Shown piece by piece: positions 42,132-51,700 of a stretch of DNA of 64,000 nucleotides. A program made the position numbers and the translations under genes. The notes below the pieces were generated by a model. That model worked only from the letters and a program-made list of their open reading frames with translations. It was not told the origin of the DNA and ran no database searches. The stretch covers positions 248,001-312,000 of the forward strand of contig CASEYP010000031.1 of assembly GCA_949292185.1 (NCBI GenBank), read 5' to 3'. The stretch comes from an uncultured bacterium (lineage in GTDB: Bacteria; Cyanobacteriota; Vampirovibrionia; Gastranaerophilales; Gastranaerophilaceae). Numbering within the stretch: the first letter of the stretch is position 1; every line of letters starts with the position of its first letter.

Positions 42132-44240
42132 CTATGAGTGCAAAAATCCAGCCATTGTTGGAGCCGCTGAGGGTATAGTTTGTGCTTTTTGCACTTTCAC
42201 ATTATTATTTACATCATTTACTTTTGAAGCTTGTTCCTTTGCCTTATCTTCTTTTGATCTTTTTTCTGTCATTTTTTCACAGAAATCTGTTAACCATATA
42301 ATCAAGCCTGGAACTAATACTAATGTTGACAAGAAGCCAAATGCACTATTACAAGTTTTAGCTTTTCTCAATAAGCCATTATCACCTTCAAATAATTTAT
42401 AGAATTTATTTATCAAATCTTTATTAGATTTATGTGCATCTATTAATGCATCTTTAATCTCTTTAACAGAAGCCTCTGCATATGATTTACCTGTAAAGCC
42501 TTTTACTATCTGATCAACAACAGTTTTTACTTCTTTATCTTGAGCAAAGGCCTTTTTAATATTTCCACCACTGCCTTCGATAAATTCCATGAAGCCGCCT
42601 ACACCATTTTTATAATCTCTAAGGTTTGTATATTTTGAATTCAATTGTTTACTTGAAAGAACGCTATGTCTAGTATCATTAGGGTTCAAGTAATCAATAA
42701 TTCTTTGGAATACATTTCTACCATCAAGATTTTTCTTATTCAATGCTAAACCAGTTAATTTAGTAAATCCGTCTGAGAATAATCTTGCAAGTGCCTTTGC
42801 ACCGAATAACAATGCTGTAAATGCAGTCATATCACGAACAACAATTTCACCATAATCATATTTATCTTGAGCATTTGCAAGTCTTGGAGGTATACAAAAA
42901 GCATATAACAATGCAGCCATTGCATTACCTGACATTATTGGTCCGTTCAATTCAAATATATCTGAAAATGCTTTAGCATGCTTGCTATTAAATACCTTGT
43001 CTCCTGCTTTTTCTAATAAACTTGCTGCACCTGTAAATGCTACATCTTTCTTTTCCTCAGCTTTTCCAGGTTGAGCTGCTGTATTAGCAACAGTTTTTTG
43101 TTGTGCTGCTGCATTTTCTTCTTCATCATGAGCTAATGCAGGGTTCTTACCATTTGTTCCCATATTATATAGTTTAGGGATTTGAGTATAGAACGCTGCA
43201 ACTACGCCAAAAATACCTAAATTTGTAAGTATTCTTGAACCCATTCTACGATTTGTAAAGCCTTTTACTACATCATCTATAACAGCAGATGCATCTTTTG
43301 ATAATGCTTTCTTTGTATTATTAACAGCATCACCAAAGTAATCGTTCATAGCCTTAACAAGTTCACCAATGCTGCCATTTTTAATTCCACCTTTTGAAGA
43401 TGTTATTTGGACAGATAATTCATCAACTGTTCCGCCAACTTTACCCTTCTTAAGTTTCATAAAGGCATCTTCTACTGAACCGATTTCAGCTAATTTTGCT
43501 TTTTTTGCTTTTTTGCTTAATGATTTATCAGCCTGAACAGCTTCTATTTGCAACTGTTGATTTGTAAATTCTTTTGCTACCTTTGAAATTTCATCAGCTG
43601 ACATTTGCTCTGCTTCAGGTAATTGTGAATTTATACTTTTGTTTATTGCATCATTGAATACAGCTTCATAAAATTCAGCTTTATTCGCATTTCCTGATTT
43701 TACTGCATCCAAATTATTCTTAACAAATTCTGCAAATGGTTTATTAAAACTATCTATGTAATTCAATTTTACATTATTACCGTAACCAAATTTTCTATTA
43801 ATTACAGCTAACATTCCAAGAGGAATTAAAAATGCACTAGGCCCTGTAATAATTTCTCTTAGAGCTTCTTTTCTTGCGTAAGCCCAGTTTAATTCACGTT
43901 TTGGCTTACCATTTTTATCTAATATGTCATTTCCATTTTCATCTTTTTTCTTTTTTCCACCACGCAAAAGCCCTTTTCCTACACGAGGAAATACAAAGCC
44001 TAAGCCGTCTTGGATACAAAACGAAGCTGCATAACCACCTGTTTCAATAAAATCCATCAATCCTACAACCGGATTTACACCTGTAAATGCTACATTTTTT
44101 CTCGATTGCGGAGTAGAAGGTATTTGAGGTAAGTTATCTCCATATCTTAAAGTTGTATTTTGTACAACATTTGCCTTAAATCTATTCGAATTATTTTTAT
44201 TATTTGAGTCTATACTTGGTATGATTGGTTTTACTGACAT
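42132..44240 (-). CDS. Large membrane-associated protein with two VAFTG motifs
   Basis: This is a 702-residue protein from ATG 44240, which has a TAGGGA-type site; an in-frame codon 8 residues earlier is less likely. After a polar lead it reads KNVAFTGVNPVVGL; midway, after an Ala/Gln-rich linker, KKDVAFTGAASLLEKAG starts what looks like a second half. About five hydrophobic helices are visible (GPSAFLIPLGMLAVIN, LGIFGVVAAFY, GNAMAALLYAFCIPP, MTAFTALLFGAKALA, FLSTLVLVPGLIIWLT). A V-x-D-x-x-V-K-G-F-T phrase occurs in each half, suggesting internal duplication. I know no family outside this lineage and no function. It stands alone, divergent from trmFO. Confidence 0.8.
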   Translation of the reverse strand: MSVKPIIPSIDSNNKNNSNRFKANVVQNTTLRYGDNLPQIPSTPQSRKNVAFTGVNPVVGLMDFIETGGYAASFCIQDGLGFVFPRVGKGLLRGGKKKKDENGNDILDKNGKPKRELNWAYARKEALREIITGPSAFLIPLGMLAVINRKFGYGNNVKLNYIDSFNKPFAEFVKNNLDAVKSGNANKAEFYEAVFNDAINKSINSQLPEAEQMSADEISKVAKEFTNQQLQIEAVQADKSLSKKAKKAKLAEIGSVEDAFMKLKKGKVGGTVDELSVQITSSKGGIKNGSIGELVKAMNDYFGDAVNNTKKALSKDASAVIDDVVKGFTNRRMGSRILTNLGIFGVVAAFYTQIPKLYNMGTNGKNPALAHDEEENAAAQQKTVANTAAQPGKAEEKKDVAFTGAASLLEKAGDKVFNSKHAKAFSDIFELNGPIMSGNAMAALLYAFCIPPRLANAQDKYDYGEIVVRDMTAFTALLFGAKALARLFSDGFTKLTGLALNKKNLDGRNVFQRIIDYLNPNDTRHSVLSSKQLNSKYTNLRDYKNGVGGFMEFIEGSGGNIKKAFAQDKEVKTVVDQIVKGFTGKSYAEASVKEIKDALIDAHKSNKDLINKFYKLFEGDNGLLRKAKTCNSAFGFLSTLVLVPGLIIWLTDFCEKMTEKRSKEDKAKEQASKVNDVNNNVKVQKAQTIPSAAPTMAGFLHS

Positions 44241-44451
44241 AATCCCTACTAATTTTAAAATCACCTACACAGTATGAAAAAAACAACAACAAGTCTGAAA
44301 TTGCTATTTCTTTCGGGTAATGTTTCAAAACTTTTACATTATATATGAAATTCTAAAACAAGTGTACTCATTATACTTAATCATTACACAAATAGCAAGT
44401 AAAATTACTACAAAGATAACATTTTTGTAACATAAGTACACATTTTGGCAT

Positions 44452-44480
44452 TTGACAGCGGTTTATATCTTGGATAAACT
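44452..44480 (+). promoter_or_regulatory. Consensus promoter abutting the trmFO start codon
   Basis: TTGACA (44452-44457) is exactly 17 bp from TAAACT (44475-44480). Transcription should start about 7 bases after the -10, which is the A of the trmFO ATG at 44487. No ribosome binding site is present. Confidence 0.6.
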
Positions 44481-44486
44481 ACAAGA

Positions 44487-45800
44487 ATGGATAAGGAAAT
44501 AAATGTTATTGGTGCGGGTTTAGCCGGTTCAGAAGCCGCATTACAACTTGCAAAAAGAGGATTTAAAGTTAATTTATATGAAATGCGCCCTCAAGTAACT
44601 ACAGGCGCTCACACGACACAAGATTGCGCAGAATTTGTGTGTTCAAACAGTCTTGGATCGTACGATATTACAAATGCAAGTGGCTTACTAAAGCATGAAA
44701 TGGAATTGTTAGGTTCTGAATTGATTGAAATTGCTAAAGAATCACAAGTTCCTGCTGGTAATGCTCTTGCTATTGATAGACACAAATTTTCTCAAGCAGT
44801 TACAGCTAAAATCGAACAAAACCCTAATATAAACCTTATTAGACAAGAAATAACAAAAATTCCAAACACTCCAACAATCATCGCATCAGGACCTTTAACA
44901 AGTTCTAAATTTTGCGATGCTATAAAAGAGTTTACCAATAGTGAATACTTACACTTTTTTGATGCAATAGCTCCAATTGTTGAAAAAGATAGTATAAACT
45001 TTGATATTGCATTTTGGGCAAGCCGTTATGATAAAGGCGAAGCTTCTTACATAAACTGCCCAATGAACAAAGAACAATATGAAAAATTCTATAATATTCT
45101 AATTAACGCACCAAGAATAGAACAGCATGACTTTGAAAAAGGTGCAAAATTTTTTGAAAGTTGTCTACCTATTGAAGTTTTAGCTTCAAGAGGAGTTGAT
45201 ACTCTAAGATTTGGGCCAATGAAACCTGTAGGATTAATTGACAAACGCACTGGCGAAAAAAATTATGCAGTCGTTCAATTAAGACAAGATAATTCCGCCA
45301 AAACGCTCTATAACCTTGTAGGTTTTCAAACAAACCTAAAATGGGGCGCTCAAAAAGAATTACTTCAATCAATTCCGGGGCTTGAAGATGTTAATATCGT
45401 AAGATATGGGGTTATGCACAGAAACACCTTCATAAATTCCCCAAAACTTTTAAAACCTACATTACAAACAATTAAAAGAAGTGATCTATTTTTTGCAGGA
45501 CAAATAACAGGAACTGAAGGTTATACAGAATCTATAGCGTCAGGGCTTCTTGCAGGTATAAATATGGCAAAATACTTGAATGACGAAAATTTATTAGAAC
45601 TTCCTCAAGAAACAATCCTAGGTGCACTGACTCACTATATAACAAACCCTGAACACGAGAATTTTCAACCAATAAACTCTAACTGGGGTATTGTTCCGCC
45701 TGTAGAGCTTCCTAAAAAAGAACGCAAAAATAAAAAATTAAAAGGTGAATTACTATCAAAAAGAGCTCTTGAGGTTCTAAATAAAATATTGGAAAATTAA
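44487..45800 (+). CDS. trmFO: Folate-dependent tRNA (uracil-54-C5)-methyltransferase
   Basis: This flavoenzyme uses methylenetetrahydrofolate and FADH2 to make ribothymidine at position 54 of the tRNA T-loop. In 437 residues it has the N-terminal FAD motif VIGAGLAGSEAALQLAKRGF, the TrmFO signatures YEMRPQVTTGAHTTQDCAEF and VCSNSLGS with its active-site cysteine, then VLASRGVDTLRFGPMKPVGL, NLVGFQTNLKWGAQ and the C-terminal FAGQITGTEGYTESIASGLL. TrmFO replaces TrmA in most Gram-positives and Cyanobacteria. It has no Shine-Dalgarno, and its promoter abuts the ATG, so its mRNA is probably leaderless. Confidence 0.97.
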   Translation: MDKEINVIGAGLAGSEAALQLAKRGFKVNLYEMRPQVTTGAHTTQDCAEFVCSNSLGSYDITNASGLLKHEMELLGSELIEIAKESQVPAGNALAIDRHKFSQAVTAKIEQNPNINLIRQEITKIPNTPTIIASGPLTSSKFCDAIKEFTNSEYLHFFDAIAPIVEKDSINFDIAFWASRYDKGEASYINCPMNKEQYEKFYNILINAPRIEQHDFEKGAKFFESCLPIEVLASRGVDTLRFGPMKPVGLIDKRTGEKNYAVVQLRQDNSAKTLYNLVGFQTNLKWGAQKELLQSIPGLEDVNIVRYGVMHRNTFINSPKLLKPTLQTIKRSDLFFAGQITGTEGYTESIASGLLAGINMAKYLNDENLLELPQETILGALTHYITNPEHENFQPINSNWGIVPPVELPKKERKNKKLKGELLSKRALEVLNKILEN

Positions 45801-45897
45801 TCTTGTTACATTTATTCATATATACTATAAATTTTTAAAGTTTCCTAAAATCAATCCGATATCCCCATAGTGTACTTTATTAATTAAGGAGAAAACT

Positions 45898-46539
45898 ATG
45901 GTTGAAATAGGTAGATTTGATGATGATTCCTCAAAAATTCGTAAAGCAGGAAGAACTGTACCAAACAATAATCTCTCTGCAGCAAAAAAACGGGAATTAA
46001 ATAACAAAATCATAGCTGCATTAAACTCTAAAGAAAAAGCTGAAGTAAGCGAAAATACATTAAAAACATTAAATAGTTTTTATTTAAAATATGAATCAAA
46101 AAATTCAGACATATACGCCCAAAGAGTTTTTAACGAAGAAACAAATATAAATAACATCATTGACAGAGGTAAAGAACCACTGAAATATCCAAATGAAAAA
46201 CCAACCTTTGTCAAAGAACAAGGACCTCACGGCGGGAAATTAGAACAATTCCCTCAACGAGCAAATGGAACTTATAGAACAATAGAAACCTTACCAAGTG
46301 GTCAGACTTATGAATGTACATATTCCCAAACAGGTACTTTATTAAATGAGATTAATCGAAATGAAAATAGTACCCAAATTACAACATACACAGGCAACCT
46401 CTATGATAGAGTAACTATCACACCACTAAATGGAAAACCTCTTATCGGTAAAATCCAAGCCGGTAATTTCACAGCACAAGAACCTCCTACTCTTCAAGAC
46501 GTAACAGGAAAGCCTCTAAATGGATTTTTAATCAAATAA
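45898..46539 (+). CDS. Hypothetical protein with polar N-terminus and beta-repeat C-terminus
   Basis: This 213-residue protein has a strong AAGGAG site. The first 90 residues are charged and helical (MVEIGRFDDDSSKIRKAGRT); the rest is beta-prone with N-G turns (PSGQTYECTYSQTGTLLNEI, YDRVTITPLNGKPLIGKIQ), similar in style to the hairpin repeats of the giant protein at 33508-38097. No signal peptide and no named domain. It occupies the position just past the 3' end of the ribosomal-protein genes, where rpsE would normally be, but on the opposite strand. Confidence 0.65.
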   Translation: MVEIGRFDDDSSKIRKAGRTVPNNNLSAAKKRELNNKIIAALNSKEKAEVSENTLKTLNSFYLKYESKNSDIYAQRVFNEETNINNIIDRGKEPLKYPNEKPTFVKEQGPHGGKLEQFPQRANGTYRTIETLPSGQTYECTYSQTGTLLNEINRNENSTQITTYTGNLYDRVTITPLNGKPLIGKIQAGNFTAQEPPTLQDVTGKPLNGFLIK

Positions 46540-46556
46540 AATAAACAAAATTAATA

Positions 46557-46596
46557 GATAAGGGCGGATTTTTGATCTCAAAAATCCGCCCTTATC
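46557..46596. terminator. Convergent terminator, 19-bp perfect stem
   Basis: GATAAGGGCGGATTTTTGA (46557-46575) pairs perfectly with 46578-46596. It lies between the orphan gene on the plus strand and rplR on the minus strand, and marks the end of the ribosomal protein genes in this window. No long T-run follows, so it may act as a processing or folding barrier as well. Confidence 0.75.
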
Positions 46597-46619
46597 ATAC
46601 TTATTTCAAAGTAGTTTAA

Positions 46620-46988
46620 TTAGAACATTAAACCTGCTTCTCTAGCTGCATCAGCTAAAGCTGCAATTCTACCGTGATATAAAAATCCGCCACGGTCAAA
46701 TACAACACATTCAATGCCTGCTTTTTTAGCTTTTTGAGCGATAGCTTCACCAACAACTTTTGCTGCTTCGATATTACCACCGTGTGATAATTTTTCTCTT
46801 AAGTCTTTATCATTTGATGAAGCAGATGCTAATGTTACATGATTTTCATCATCAATTAGCTGTGCATAAATATGCTTTGTACTTCTGAATACTGCTAATC
46901 TTGGAAATTCTGCAGTTCCAGAAAGTTTTACTCTTATTGATCTGTGTCTTTTTTGTACTAACGGTTTTCTTGCTTTTTGTTTAATCAT
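46620..46988 (-). CDS. rplR: 50S ribosomal protein L18
   Basis: This 122-residue L18 binds 5S rRNA in the large subunit. ATG 46988 follows an AAAGGACAG site; a longer open frame upstream adds 16 unlikely residues. Core motifs are present: [33 protein letters not shown] and the C-terminal [20 protein letters not shown]. It is the last gene of the rpsH-rplF-rplR block; rpsE, its usual follower, is absent. Confidence 0.97.
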   Translation of the reverse strand: MIKQKARKPLVQKRHRSIRVKLSGTAEFPRLAVFRSTKHIYAQLIDDENHVTLASASSNDKDLREKLSHGGNIEAAKVVGEAIAQKAKKAGIECVVFDRGGFLYHGRIAALADAAREAGLMF

Positions 46989-47063
46989 TTTTCTGTCCTT
47001 TCGTTTTACCCAAACCGACTTGAAAAACCACTTCAAGAGTTTATACGGGCGTTTTGCTATTTA

Positions 47064-47603
47064 TTATTTCTTACCAGCTTTACCAGCTTTACGTCTGATA
47101 TGTTCACCTTCATATTTAATACCTTTACCTTTATATACTTCAGGTGGACGTTTTGATCTGATTAAAGCGGCTATATCACCAACTTTTTGTTTGTTTGAAC
47201 CTTTTACGGTGATTTTTGTGTTTGCTTCAACTGAAATTGTTATACCTTCAGGTGGAACAATATCTACAGGGTGAGAATAGCCTAATGCCATATTCAATGT
47301 GCTTCCTTGCATTTGTGCTCTGTAACCTACACCATTGATTTCCAATTTCTTTACAAAACCTTCTTTTACACCTTGAATAGCATTTGCTACTAATGTTCTT
47401 GATAAGCCATATAATGCATCTGTTTCACGAGATGTTCCTACTTTTGATAAGATAATATGGTTATCTTCTTCTTTTAATGAAATTTCAGGACGTACTGTAA
47501 CTACTTCTGTTCCTAAAGGTCCTTTTGCTGTAACTACTTGTCCTTCAATTTTTACCTCTACACCTTGAGGAATTTCTATAGGTTTTTTACCAATTCTTGA
47601 CAT
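47064..47603 (-). CDS. rplF: 50S ribosomal protein L6
   Basis: This is a 179-residue L6, near the factor-binding site of the large subunit. The start is ATG 47603, which has AAGGAGA upstream. It begins MSRIGKKPIEIPQGVEV and ends with the conserved RPPEVYKGKGIKYEGEHIRR. Two related beta-alpha domains are visible. It sits between rpsH and rplR in the usual order. Confidence 0.98.
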   Translation of the reverse strand: MSRIGKKPIEIPQGVEVKIEGQVVTAKGPLGTEVVTVRPEISLKEEDNHIILSKVGTSRETDALYGLSRTLVANAIQGVKEGFVKKLEINGVGYRAQMQGSTLNMALGYSHPVDIVPPEGITISVEANTKITVKGSNKQKVGDIAALIRSKRPPEVYKGKGIKYEGEHIRRKAGKAGKK

Positions 47604-47675
47604 TTCGTTTTCTCCTTGTGGTATATCTGCTTTCCCGTCAAATCTTTCTACCAATTACATTTGACAGTTACTTAA

Positions 47676-48074
47676 TTAGTATACGTAGCAAAGTACTTCG
47701 CCACCAACGTTTTCTTTTCTAGCTTTTCTGTCTGTCAACAAACCTTTTGGAGTTGATACAACTGCTATACCCATTCCGCCTAATACTTTTTGTAAGTTTT
47801 TAGCTTTTGAGTAGTGTCTTAAACCTGGTTTTGAAATTCTTTCTAATTTTGTGATAACAGGTTTGCCTTTTGAATCGTATTTCAAAGTGATTGATATAAC
47901 TTTGAATTTACCTTCTTCTTTCACTTCGTAATCAGCAATATAACCTTCTTCTTTTAATAATTTTGCTAATTGAACTTTCAATTTTGAAGCAGGTACATCT
48001 ACTGTTGGATGTGAAACCATGTTAGCGTTTCTGATTCTTGTTAGCATATCTGCTATAGGATCTGTCATTGCCAT
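47676..48074 (-). CDS. rpsH: 30S ribosomal protein S8
   Basis: This 132-residue S8 binds 16S rRNA in the central domain and represses the spc operon in other bacteria. It has the classical start [13 protein letters not shown] and ends with [20 protein letters not shown]. It follows a long leader (48075-48348) with its own promoter, because the usual upstream neighbour rpsN is 4.3 kb away. Confidence 0.98.
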   Translation of the reverse strand: MAMTDPIADMLTRIRNANMVSHPTVDVPASKLKVQLAKLLKEEGYIADYEVKEEGKFKVISITLKYDSKGKPVITKLERISKPGLRHYSKAKNLQKVLGGMGIAVVSTPKGLLTDRKARKENVGGEVLCYVY

Positions 48075-48348
48075 AATATATTTTCCTTTTCGCTTGCGGA
48101 CTTCCGGAACTTTCTGCTTTAACTTGATAAATACTGTTAACTGGCTTAATTTATAAGCTATTGTTAAATCTTATCGTTCGGAGTTGCTCCGGAGTATCCA
48201 TTCTACTCGTCACTTATCGAATTAATTTTGCCTGACCTTGGAATATTCTTTATATTATACCCATCTGCAGGCTTCTTTCGACAGTCTGACAAGATTAAAG
48301 TATCATAAAAATGGTTAAAATTCAATAGTTATGTTACAAAATGATAAT
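48075..48348 (-). promoter_or_regulatory. Promoter and long structured leader of rpsH
   Basis: On the minus strand a TATAAT (48254-48259) would start a leader of about 170 bases ahead of rpsH. The leader has small inverted repeats such as GGAGCAACTCC and an AAAAGGAAA ribosome binding site. Because S8 autoregulates its operon in other bacteria by binding mRNA, this leader is a candidate target, but I cannot confirm the S8-type fold by eye. Confidence 0.45.
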
Positions 48349-48693
48349 TTATTTTTTATTACCTTCAGCCTCAAAGAAAATCTTATAATTTTCTTCACCC
48401 AAAACCCTAATTCTTGATGCCTTTATTAACTCATCATACTTGTCATACGCTAAACCGATTGACTGAGCTAAAGCTTTCATAACTTCAAATTGCTGAATTT
48501 CAACTTCTGCAACAGATACATCAGATAATTTATAACCTTTTTCCAAGGCTTTTTTTACAAATTCATCATGAGCCTTTTCTAAAATTGCAATTTGCTCTTT
48601 TACCAAATCATCAATCGGCTCATTTTTACTTAAAGCTTGTTCTATTTTATCTTGAATTACATCAAATTCTCTTTTATTCTGAGTATCATTCAT
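48349..48693 (-). CDS. Small acidic helical protein downstream of the calpain-like gene
   Basis: This 114-residue, all-helical acidic protein (MNDTQNKREFDVIQDKIEQA, QQFEVMKALAQSIGLAYDKY) has no cysteines, no signal peptide and no family I recognise. A GGAG site lies before the ATG. It starts 48 bp after the 1152-residue protease-like gene on the same strand, so the two are probably co-transcribed. A small acidic helical partner next to a large toxin-like or protease-like protein is reminiscent of chaperones or immunity proteins, but that is only a positional inference. Confidence 0.65.
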   Translation of the reverse strand: MNDTQNKREFDVIQDKIEQALSKNEPIDDLVKEQIAILEKAHDEFVKKALEKGYKLSDVSVAEVEIQQFEVMKALAQSIGLAYDKYDELIKASRIRVLGEENYKIFFEAEGNKK

Positions 48694-48741
48694 TTTAATC
48701 TGCTCTCCAACTTGATATATTAATTATTGTACAATAAACTT

Positions 48742-51700
48742 TTATATTGTCCTCGATTTTGGCATTTGAGGTTTAGGAATATTTTCATTCAAAGAACCTC
48801 CGGGAGGGTTTGTAAATGATACTTTCGGTCTAAATTGCGTTGTATTAATTGAACCTAAATGTTCAACCAAAACATCTATAGGAATTTCTTGATATACGCC
48901 GGTACCTCCAGGTAAAAGTTGATCAACAAATTGAACAATACCATTATCATAGCCTATAACACGGGTTCCATGGCCCAAGTTCAAATTCCAAGAAGAAACT
49001 TTACCTGTACCATCTGTTCCTATTAAAACAGCAGTATCCGAATTATTTGCATTATTTATTATAAAATCTTTAGCTTGTTGTCTGAATTCTTCCTTACTTT
49101 TTGTCATTTTGTAATTCAAATTATTACTTTCAAATGGTCCTAAATATGTATTCAAAGCCGATTCTTGATGTCCGTAACCTAATCTGCCGATTAAAACATC
49201 AGGATCTGACGAAATTGATGCAACATCTACAAAATCAACACCTTTTTCATATAACTTTTTACCCTGAGCAATTGAACCGCCGTATGCTCTTGGTCTTGTT
49301 CTATGAACTGCTGTAGCTATTTCTATCATTTGAATACCTTTTGATGATTGAACTTGAGTATGAGCACGCTCAAATTTACCATTTGGGAATTTAATTTCAG
49401 GAAAAGTTTTTTTAGAACCAATCTGAATATATATATCATCGCCATCTTGTCTAAAGCGTTTATATAACTCGACTCTACCTTTTGGAGTTTCCATTTCTCC
49501 TGCCAATGATGATAAAAACCAGCAATCTTCGGATTGCATTGGCTGACGAATTATTGAACTTTCAACAGGTGGAAATAGCTCTTCAAATTTTTCTTTTGAA
49601 ATTGATAACTCTACCGGAGTTCCATTATCATTTACATATAGTTTATCTTTATAGTTACAAACACCGCCATTTTCAACATGTTTTGAAATTTGTGAAATAT
49701 CTATATCATCAGATAAATCACTAACAAGCGTTTTCCCTTGATTTTCAAGATGTATAGCGTGTAATGTTCTTTCAGAAATTGTTGCCCTTCTGGTTGGATT
49801 ACTTATTGCATCCATAACTCCTGATTTCTCCAATAGCCTATATGATGACGGATTTGTTTGTCTTAATGATGATAATTCTTTTTGAGCAATCAAATTGTAC
49901 TGAGTTGGATTAGTCTTGCGTAATTCAGATAATGAAGCTTCACTATACCTTAAAGAGACTTGAGCTGAATGTGGCGCTGATGTTGGTTTTGAAACCGTTT
50001 TTTGTGAAATATTTTGTTCGGATGCTATATTTCTTGAAGGTCTTGAAGCTACGTTTGAAGATGATTTTGAATATTCTACTACATAACTTTTTTCAGAGTT
50101 ACGCCTTAGAATAATATCTTGTCCGTTAGCGTTTTTGCCTATTACCTTTGATTCACCTAAATCTAATTCATAAGTAACGCGTTTGCCATTATTTTTCAAC
50201 ATACAACCATGGGCTGTATTTGTTATTTGCATATTGTCATCTATACTTACGTATTTACCGAAAGGAACATCTTTTGATGTCGCCAAATTACTTGTTGGAG
50301 TGGATGAAATTGGTCTATCTGCCATCCTATGAACAACTTGATTATTAGTATTAGGTCGTCTTAATGTACTTGAATTAACGGTCGGAGTCGTTACTTCTGT
50401 TCCTATAGAAACTTTATAATTTCCATTTAAATCTCTATTTAAAACTACATCTTCTCCTTTAAAATTCTTACCTATAACTTTGCTTTCACCTGCGTTTACT
50501 TTATATGGTTTGACTTTACCGTTAACACTTACAACACAACCCATTGAAGTATTTGAAATTTGCATATTAGTATTATCAATACTTACATATCTTCCACTTG
50601 GAACATCTATTGTCTTTGCAATATTAGCTGAGGGAGAAGATGATTTAAACATATTTTTAACTTTGCTAAAAAATCCATCACCGGATCCTCCTGCAATCGC
50701 AAGATCCGGATCTATATTTTCATTAAAATCAAGTACATTTTCTTTTATATCAAGATGCTTAGTATTTGTACTGTTATTTACATTATTACTTGCAAATTCA
50801 ACATTCTGAGTAGTAGCTGCATTTGATTTATTTGTAACATTAGAACTTGAAGCAATGTTTTTTTGAGCATTTACATTCTTTATTCTTTTAGTTTTAAAGT
50901 TTTTTACAAGTCTATCTTTTACACTCTTAAAAGCCCCAGAGCCAGCCAAATTACCAACACTACTACCTGCTGCATTTAATAACGTACCTTCTTTTGTAAT
51001 TTTACCTGTTTCTACATACTCTTGAGCGGCACCAACAGCTACATCCCCTGTAACATTAGCCAAAGTTCGGCCTGCCATAGCAATTTTAGTTGTTCCTTGA
51101 ATAGCCTTACCTGCCGCAGCACCTATACCTCCGGTAGCCAATGTTGAAACTCCATCGACAATAGCACTTTTTATAATTTTTTTATGATTAGTTCCTTTTC
51201 TAAATCCGCCACCGGAAGTTATTTTATATCTATCTGATTCTTCAATGAGTACAGATGACACCGTAGTCGCTGCAGCAGCTGTGCCAATAGCTACTACTGC
51301 AGTTCCTCCGGTTGCAACTCCTACAGCCACACCAGCTGCAACTTTAGCAGTTGTTTTTACAACTTCAGCTCCAACCTTTTGGGATTCGTTATACTCTAAG
51401 ACTCTTTGCCCAATATTTTGAACCTTTGTTCCGAATGCTTTTTGATAATTTGCTAATGTTGGATTTTTATTATACCTGTCTACTGCAGCTTGATTGTAAT
51501 CTATACCATATATTTGTTTAAATTTAGCCCTAAAAGCCTTATCTCCGGATTTGGAAGCATTTGCCAATTGCTTAATTCTGTTTTCTTCAGCCTTTATATC
51601 TTTTCGAACTACAGATGCTCGATTTTTAGAACCCCATAATACACTTATTCCATCTGCAACATCTCCTGCCCAACCATCATCCTCAAGTTGTGCCTGAAAA

